From an uncultured Clostridia bacterium (GTDB lineage Bacteria > Bacillota > Clostridia > Christensenellales > Aristaeellaceae): 9,897 bases of DNA. The stretch is taken from NCBI GenBank assembly GCA_934631055.1, contig CAKTXP010000082.1, positions 1 through 9,897 on the forward strand, given 5' to 3'. Of this stretch, positions 5,655 through 9,897 are shown piece after piece; within the stretch, counting starts at the first letter, position 1, and each line of letters starts with the position of its first letter. The position numbers and the translations under genes were made by a program. A model generated the notes under the pieces. The model was not told the origin of the DNA. It searched no databases and saw only the letters and a program-made list of their open reading frames with translations.

Positions 5655-6976
5655 TCGGAGACAGCCGGTTTATCCAATTGGTCGATCACCGCGTATCGAC
5701 TGCGCTCATCTTTTTTCTGCTGATGCTGCTGCTGAACAACCGAAAGCCCAAACACAAATTCGGATGGCGTGCGGCGATATCGTTTGCAGCGATGTGCGCG
5801 GTGAGCTGGGGACTGAGAACCATCGTTGATGTCGAGCTGGTTGGGGAGATGATACAGGGGCTGGGATACAGCGTCTATACCATCGCCATGAGCCTGATGT
5901 TCCTGGTCAGCTATTCGTTCTGCTACTATACGACGCCGGGCGAGCTGTCGTATATTGACATGCTGGCGCTGACCATCGTGAAGATGGCGTGGAACTTGTT
6001 TAAGGCGGGAAGCTATGCGTCGTACCTGATGAATGTGCCGACCGTGTGGTCGAGGTACAGCGTGGCGGGGTCGCTGGTCTCGTATCTCGTCTATATTGTC
6101 GTATGTATCGCCAGTTGCAAGATCATGGGCGACGCGATCGGCGACGTGGAGGATCTGTCGCTGCGGCAGATGCTGCCGACCTCTATCGTGTTCCTTGGAT
6201 GTCAGGGTGCGCTGGATTTCTGTGGTCATGTCTTTACGGCGGACAACAAGGCGCTGTTCCTTTACTATGTCTGTGCGCTGATCTATACGGCGACGACGTA
6301 CAGCGTGCTGAGACTGGTTGCCCTGCGTGCGCGCGAGCAGAGGGATAACGACAACATGCGCGCGTTCATCAACAATAAAATCCACTATTATCAGGTCAGC
6401 CACGACGGCATCGTGTCGCTGCAGGTGAAGTGCCACGATTTAAAGCATCAGATCAAGGCGATCCGCTCGCAGATCGGCAAGGAAAATTTTGAAAAGTACC
6501 TCGATAGACTTCAGGATTCCATCGACGAGTACGGCACGGTCGTCGATTGCGGCAATGAGGCTATCAACGTGGTTTTGACGGAAAAGAATATCCTCTGCAC
6601 CAATTGCGGCGTGAAGTTCTCTTATATTATAGACGGAACGCTGTTCGATTTTATGAGCGATATGGAGATCTATTCTCTGTTTGGCAATGTGCTGGATAAT
6701 GCGCTGGAGAGCTGCAGCAAGGTCAGCGACCCGGCAAGGAGAGTAATCTCGCTTAAAGCGGTTTCGCAGGGCGAGATGGTCGTTCTGCATGTTGAGAACT
6801 TCTTTGAGGAAGAACTGGTCATGGTGGACGGCATGCCGGTAACGACGAAGAGCGGCGCGGGGCATGGATTCGGTCTGCGGTCTATTCGCGAAATCGCCGA
6901 GAAGTATGGCGGCGTGGTCACGCTCAATACGGAGGGGAATATCTTTAAACTCACTGTATTGATGAAAAAAGGATGA
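5651..6976 (+). CDS. GHKL sensor histidine kinase, AgrC-like
   Basis: This 441-residue kinase has about six or seven hydrophobic helices in residues 14-225, then a linker helix rich in charge, then a cytoplasmic kinase core. The phosphorylation site is His262 in KCHDLKHQI, the AgrC-type SpoB-like dimerisation helix. The GHKL ATPase domain shows the N box Asn346, Asp349, Asn350 (NVLDNALES) and the G box GAGHGFGL at 402-409. The start is the ATG at 5651, inside the ATGA overlap with the response regulator stop, with GGGGGAG (5639-5645) 5 nt upstream; the frame extends further upstream only over the regulator gene. In this family the membrane part senses a peptide or other extracellular ligand and the kinase phosphorylates its LytTR partner. 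No agrB or typical agrD is present, so the signal is unknown. A terminator follows at 6988, closing the operon. Confidence 0.92.
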   Translation: MIGDSRFIQLVDHRVSTALIFFLLMLLLNNRKPKHKFGWRAAISFAAMCAVSWGLRTIVDVELVGEMIQGLGYSVYTIAMSLMFLVSYSFCYYTTPGELSYIDMLALTIVKMAWNLFKAGSYASYLMNVPTVWSRYSVAGSLVSYLVYIVVCIASCKIMGDAIGDVEDLSLRQMLPTSIVFLGCQGALDFCGHVFTADNKALFLYYVCALIYTATTYSVLRLVALRAREQRDNDNMRAFINNKIHYYQVSHDGIVSLQVKCHDLKHQIKAIRSQIGKENFEKYLDRLQDSIDEYGTVVDCGNEAINVVLTEKNILCTNCGVKFSYIIDGTLFDFMSDMEIYSLFGNVLDNALESCSKVSDPARRVISLKAVSQGEMVVLHVENFFEEELVMVDGMPVTTKSGAGHGFGLRSIREIAEKYGGVVTLNTEGNIFKLTVLMKKG

Positions 6977-6987
6977 AAGCGAAATTG

Positions 6988-7011
6988 AAGGCGGGGAAAC
7001 TCGCCTTTTTT
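6988..7011 (+). terminator. intrinsic terminator of the two-component operon
   Basis: The stem AAGGCGGG (6988-6995) pairs with CTCGCCTT (7000-7007), with one G-T pair, around a GAAA tetraloop, and runs into six T residues (7006-7011). It starts 11 nt after the kinase stop codon. It implies that the downstream GH3 gene has its own promoter, although partial read-through is possible. Confidence 0.8.
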
Positions 7012-7035
7012 CTTTAGGAGGAAGGTGTAAGCGGA

Positions 7036-7176
7036 TTGAAGCCATTGCAAGGGATAAGAATCGTATTGCTAAGGAAAGGCAGAGACAGTATTCCTAAATC
7101 TGATAAAGCAAAAAATGTTGAATCCCAGCAGAAAGATGCAGGGAATTTCCCTGAGATTATGGAATACAGAAGCTAA
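7036..7176 (+). CDS. possible 46-residue small ORF, unrecognised
   Basis: An open frame from TTG (7036) to TAA (7174-7176) encodes 46 residues. The first third is basic and partly hydrophobic (KPLQGIRIVLLRKGRD) and the rest is polar and charged (SDKAKNVESQQKDAGNF). It ends 29 nt before the GH3 start. AGGAGG at 7016-7021 is a perfect ribosome-binding site, but it lies 14 nt from the TTG, which is too far for efficient use, and no ATG or GTG is in frame. An overlapping frame also reads openly at about 7018-7101. The codon pattern differs from the GC-rich neighbours. It lacks a cysteine and so is not a typical AgrD pheromone precursor. It could be a small protein, a remnant of a longer gene, or chance. 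Confidence 0.22.
   Translation: MKPLQGIRIVLLRKGRDSIPKSDKAKNVESQQKDAGNFPEIMEYRS
7066..7094 (+). promoter_or_regulatory. weak candidate promoter for the cytoplasmic GH3 gene
   Basis: TTGCTA (7066-7071) and TATTCC (7089-7094) are 17 nt apart. The -35 is good and the -10 keeps only its first half. A promoter is expected here because a terminator at 6988-7011 isolates the gene from the operon upstream, but this pair is only the best of several poor options. Confidence 0.25.
7139..7153. promoter_or_regulatory. operator-like inverted repeat, 7-1-7
   Basis: CAGGGAA (7139-7145) and TTCCCTG (7147-7153) form a perfect inverted repeat around one T, about 53 bp before the GH3 start and downstream of the candidate promoter. 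The size and spacing equal those of the repeat at 1143-1157 upstream of the other GH3 gene, although the sequence differs. A dimeric repressor site is plausible; chance cannot be excluded. Confidence 0.3.
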
Positions 7177-7205
7177 CGATCAGCGACAAACGGAGGATGA
7201 CTTTT

Positions 7206-9566
7206 ATGATGGAAACCAAATGGCAGCGCATTCGGTTCATGCCCGGAACGCCCTTGGGCGAGGATGGGCGGCGCGTGACCGGCTGCGCGGAACACATTGA
7301 GCTTTCCCGCAGAGCGGCGGCGGAAGGCATGGTGCTTCTTAAAAACGAGAACGAAACGCTGCCCTTGAAGCGCGGGGAACGTGTGGCGGTATTCGGCAAA
7401 GCGCAGGCGGATTATGTCAAAGGCGGCGGCGGAAGCGGCGATACGACGGTCGCTTACGTCCGTTCGCTGGCACAGGGACTTCGTATCAAGCAGGACGAGG
7501 GAAAAATCGAAATCTTCGAACCGCTGGAACGCTTTTATGCCGAAAATGTCCGCGCACAGTATGCCGCGGGCGCAACGCCGGGCAAGACGAAAGAGCCGAT
7601 TCTGGATGACGAGCTGGTGCGGCAGGCGCGCGCGTTTACGGATATCGCGCTCATCACCATCTGTCGATTCTCCGGCGAGGATTATGACCGGACGGGTAAC
7701 CCGCACGACGGCGATTATTTTCTTTCCTTTGAGGAAGAGCATATGGTCAAAAAAGTGCTGGCGGCGTTTCCGCGCGTGGTCGTGGTTCTCAACACCGGCG
7801 GTATGATGGATACGCTCTGGTTCAAGGATAATCCCGCAATTGGCGCGGCGCTGCTGGCGTGGCAGGGCGGCATGGAAGGCGGTCTGGCGACGGCGGATAT
7901 TCTGGTCGGCGACGTCTGCCCGTCCGGACATCTGACGGACACGTTTGCGTCGTCGTTTGCGGCGTATCCGTCCTCGGCAAATTTTGCAGAATCCAAAGAA
8001 TATGTGGAATATCAGGAGGACGTGTTCGTCGGCTATCGCTATTTTGAAACGATTCCCGATGCGGCGGCTTCCGTCTGCTATCCGTTCGGTTTTGGTCTGA
8101 GCTATACGACGTTTGCGCTGAGCAACGTTGTCGGCGGACTGGATGACGCAGGAAAAATTGTACTTTCTGCAAAGGTCAGCAATACGGGAAAATGCGCGGG
8201 CAAGTATGTCTTGCAGGCGTATGTCAACCCGCCGAAGGGACAGATTGCCAAGCCTGCAACGTCGCTGGTCGGCTTTGCCAAAACACGGCTGCTTGAGCCG
8301 GGAGAGAGCGAAACGCTGACGATCGCGTTCGCACCGTATGCGTTTGCGAGCTACGACGACGAGGGGACGATTCAAAAATCGGCGTATGTGCTGGAAAAGG
8401 GCGAATACAGTTTCCGACTGGGCGAAAATGTCCGCGGTACGGTGGATGCCGGATATCGCTATACGCTGGAAAACGATGTGATTCTGGAACAGCTTGCAGA
8501 AAAATGCGCGCCGAAACAGCTTCGCCGCCGCATGCTGGCAGATGGAAGCTATCGCGACATCGCTTGTGAGCCCGAAACGCCGCGCGCGGATTGGCGCGGG
8601 CTGGAAGGGATTCCGTACGAGGGCGAAAATCCGGTGGAAATTCCGGAAAAGACGCCGGGAAGCGCATGGGAAAAGCCGGTAAAGCCGCAGTTGATGGACG
8701 TAGTGAACGGCGATTTGACGCTGGATGAATTCATGAGCCTGCTCAGCGATACGGATAAGGTTCGTCTGCTCGGCGGACAGCCCAATCGCGGCGTGGCGAA
8801 TACGTTCGGGTTCGGCAATCTGCCGATTTATGGCGTGCCGAATGTGATGACGGCGGACGGACCGGCGGGTCTGCGCATCAAACCGGAATGCGGCGTGACG
8901 ACGGCGGCGTTCCCATGCGCAACGCTTCTGGCGTGTACATGGAATACGGAAATTGTGAAGGAAGTCGGCGCGGCAGGCGCGCGGGAAGTGCATGAAAACG
9001 GCATCGGCGTATGGCTGACTCCGGCAATCAATATCCATCGCACGCCGCTCTGCGGACGCAATTTTGAGTATTATTCGGAAGATCCGCTCGTTGCGGGAGA
9101 AATGGCGGCGGCGATGGTCGCGGGCATTCAGAGCGAGGGCGTCGGCGCGTCGCTCAAGCATTTTGCCTGCAACAACAAGGAAACGAACCGTAAGGATTCC
9201 GATTCCCGCGTATCTGAAAGAGCGCTGAGAGAGATTTATCTCAGGGGCTTTGAAATCTGCGTAAAGAAGTCCCAGCCGCTGACCATCATGAGCAGCTATA
9301 ACCTGCTCAACGGTCTGTGGACGAGCCAGAACCGCGAACTGCTGACTGATATCCTGCGCGGCGAGTGGGGCTTTGAGGGCATGGTCACGACCGACTGGTA
9401 TACTCATGCGCCGCAGTATACCGAGATCGCGGCGGGTAACGACGTCAAGATGGGATGCGGCGCGCCGGAACATACCCTCAAGATGATGCAGGAAGGAAAG
9501 CTCAGCCGCGAGGATGTCGAAAACAGCGTCAGAAGGCTGCTGGAGATGATATTGAAGCTGGCGTAA
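7206..9566 (+). CDS. cytoplasmic glycoside hydrolase family 3 enzyme, permuted domain order (probable beta-glucosidase)
   Basis: This 786-residue GH3 enzyme releases terminal sugars from beta-linked oligosaccharides or glycosides. Domain order is alpha/beta sandwich (about 35-300, from MVLLKNENETLPL to PFGFGLSYT), fibronectin-III-like (about 305-395), linker (about 395-500), then TIM barrel (about 503-765) ending in a helix. Canonical motifs are present: SGEDYDR with Glu158 (acid/base region), DGPAGLR starting at Asp551, GRNFEYYSEDP, Lys651-His652 in KHFACNN, and the nucleophile Asp730 in TTDW. There is no signal peptide or membrane helix, so it should act in the cytoplasm on imported substrate. 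The ATG at 7206 is chosen because CGGAGGA (7191-7197) lies 8-9 nt upstream; an ATG at 7197 overlaps that site, and ATG 7209 is an equal alternative. Its terminator at 9611 makes it a single-gene unit. The exact sugar cannot be read from sequence. Confidence 0.95.
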   Translation: MMETKWQRIRFMPGTPLGEDGRRVTGCAEHIELSRRAAAEGMVLLKNENETLPLKRGERVAVFGKAQADYVKGGGGSGDTTVAYVRSLAQGLRIKQDEGKIEIFEPLERFYAENVRAQYAAGATPGKTKEPILDDELVRQARAFTDIALITICRFSGEDYDRTGNPHDGDYFLSFEEEHMVKKVLAAFPRVVVVLNTGGMMDTLWFKDNPAIGAALLAWQGGMEGGLATADILVGDVCPSGHLTDTFASSFAAYPSSANFAESKEYVEYQEDVFVGYRYFETIPDAAASVCYPFGFGLSYTTFALSNVVGGLDDAGKIVLSAKVSNTGKCAGKYVLQAYVNPPKGQIAKPATSLVGFAKTRLLEPGESETLTIAFAPYAFASYDDEGTIQKSAYVLEKGEYSFRLGENVRGTVDAGYRYTLENDVILEQLAEKCAPKQLRRRMLADGSYRDIACEPETPRADWRGLEGIPYEGENPVEIPEKTPGSAWEKPVKPQLMDVVNGDLTLDEFMSLLSDTDKVRLLGGQPNRGVANTFGFGNLPIYGVPNVMTADGPAGLRIKPECGVTTAAFPCATLLACTWNTEIVKEVGAAGAREVHENGIGVWLTPAINIHRTPLCGRNFEYYSEDPLVAGEMAAAMVAGIQSEGVGASLKHFACNNKETNRKDSDSRVSERALREIYLRGFEICVKKSQPLTIMSSYNLLNGLWTSQNRELLTDILRGEWGFEGMVTTDWYTHAPQYTEIAAGNDVKMGCGAPEHTLKMMQEGKLSREDVENSVRRLLEMILKLA

Positions 9567-9610
9567 TGCAGCGTCTTGAATGTAAGCCGATGAGACAATA
9601 AAAAGAGACA

Positions 9611-9656
9611 AAAACAGCCATGGCTGAAGGAAAAACCTTCCGGTCATGGCTGTTTT
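9611..9656 (+). terminator. intrinsic terminator of the cytoplasmic GH3 gene
   Basis: A 12-bp perfect outer stem (9611-9622 with 9645-9656, core ACAGCCATG) carries an inner stem GAAGG/CCTTC around an AAAAA loop and ends in six T residues. The A-run on the 5' side also makes it usable from the minus strand. It starts 44 nt after the stop codon. Confidence 0.9.
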
Positions 9657-9687
9657 TTGGGTGTAACTATGAATGAGCAAATCCTAA

Positions 9688-9867
9688 AAAGCGTCTGCCT
9701 ACTCGGAATATCTGGATATGCTGGCGAAGCTGTCGCCGCTGAAAAAAGGAGCGACGTTCCATTACGCGCTGTTTTCGGAGAGCGGATTTGATGAACGGAT
9801 TGGAGCGGAGGCGCAAAAAGGAAATGTGTGGCTGTATCCGCTGCACACAATCGTGAATTATAAGTGA
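9688..9867 (+). pseudogene. 3' remnant of an archaeal-type ATPase gene (AAA / DUF234-like C-terminus)
   Basis: After a TAA at 9685-9687 a frame of 59 codons runs to the TGA at 9865-9867. It has no start codon at its beginning and no ribosome-binding site. Its text, for example YSEYLDMLAKLSPLKKG followed by HYALFSESGFDERI and NVWLYPL, resembles the end of the prokaryotic archaeal-ATPase family, where FSKSGF-type segments followed by a final strand and leucine-rich end are typical. All upstream parts, including the Walker motifs, are absent because the terminator of the GH3 gene lies immediately before. The best reading is a decayed gene tail left by deletion or rearrangement. Assignment is from memory of the family pattern. 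Confidence 0.55.
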
Positions 9868-9897
9868 ATGAGCAACGGGACAGCTTGAAAAAAGGAT

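Noticed and set aside
7173..9680. Long minus-strand open frame opposite the cytoplasmic GH3 gene
   Set aside because: It is an Arg-, Phe- and Ile-rich antisense shadow with no domain and no ribosome-binding site, running through the GH3 terminator hairpin.
9671..9808. ATG-initiated frame of about 45 codons starting just after the GH3 terminator
   Set aside because: It overlaps the ATPase-like frame, which reads as real protein, and has no ribosome-binding site or recognisable content.
1..9897. CRISPR arrays, tRNA or rRNA genes, transposase genes, and a biosynthetic cluster
   Set aside because: No regularly spaced repeats, cloverleaf or ribosomal RNA sequence, transposase motif or biosynthetic enzyme set was seen on either strand.

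Overview
The window reads as the chromosome of a GC-rich anaerobic member of the Bacillota, most likely a gut-type Clostridia lineage. Supporting signs are strong AGGAGG-type ribosome-binding sites, intrinsic hairpin-plus-T terminators after almost every transcription unit, an AgrA/AgrC-type two-component system, and GH3 glycosidases with the permuted domain order common in gut Clostridia. No marker fixes the family or genus.

Layout. Positions 1-412 hold no convincing intact gene: two intrinsic terminators, a short hydrophobic reading frame that looks like a gene remnant, and a perfect 38-bp palindromic terminator. A small four-helix membrane protein lies on the minus strand (413-829). It is divergent from a 983-residue GH3 glycoside hydrolase on the plus strand (1373-4324), which carries a membrane segment at each end. 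The 540-bp gap between them contains a minus-strand promoter, an operator-like 7-1-7 inverted repeat, an AT-rich promoter-like stretch and a highly structured leader. After the GH3 terminator there is a gene-free, hairpin-dense stretch (about 4390-4740) resembling dispersed intergenic palindromes. A good extended -10 promoter (4763-4791) then drives a LytTR response regulator (4950-5654), which overlaps by 4 nt a GHKL histidine kinase with a polytopic membrane sensor (5651-6976). A terminator follows, then a possible 46-codon ORF, another 7-1-7 inverted repeat, and a second, cytoplasmic-type GH3 enzyme (7206-9566) with its own terminator. The right end holds the decayed 3' tail of an ATPase gene (about 9688-9867).

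How it may work together (inference). The two GH3 enzymes share the swapped architecture, with the alpha/beta sandwich first and the TIM barrel last, but look adapted to different places. The first is tethered at the cell surface; the second lacks any export signal and would act on imported glycosides. The two-component system between them is a candidate regulator of one or both, but each unit has its own terminator and no binding site could be proved. The most unusual points are the doubly anchored GH3 with non-canonical active-site motifs (Asn for the usual DGP Asp; Met for Trp after the nucleophile) and the agrBD-less AgrCA-like pair beside a small unannotated ORF.
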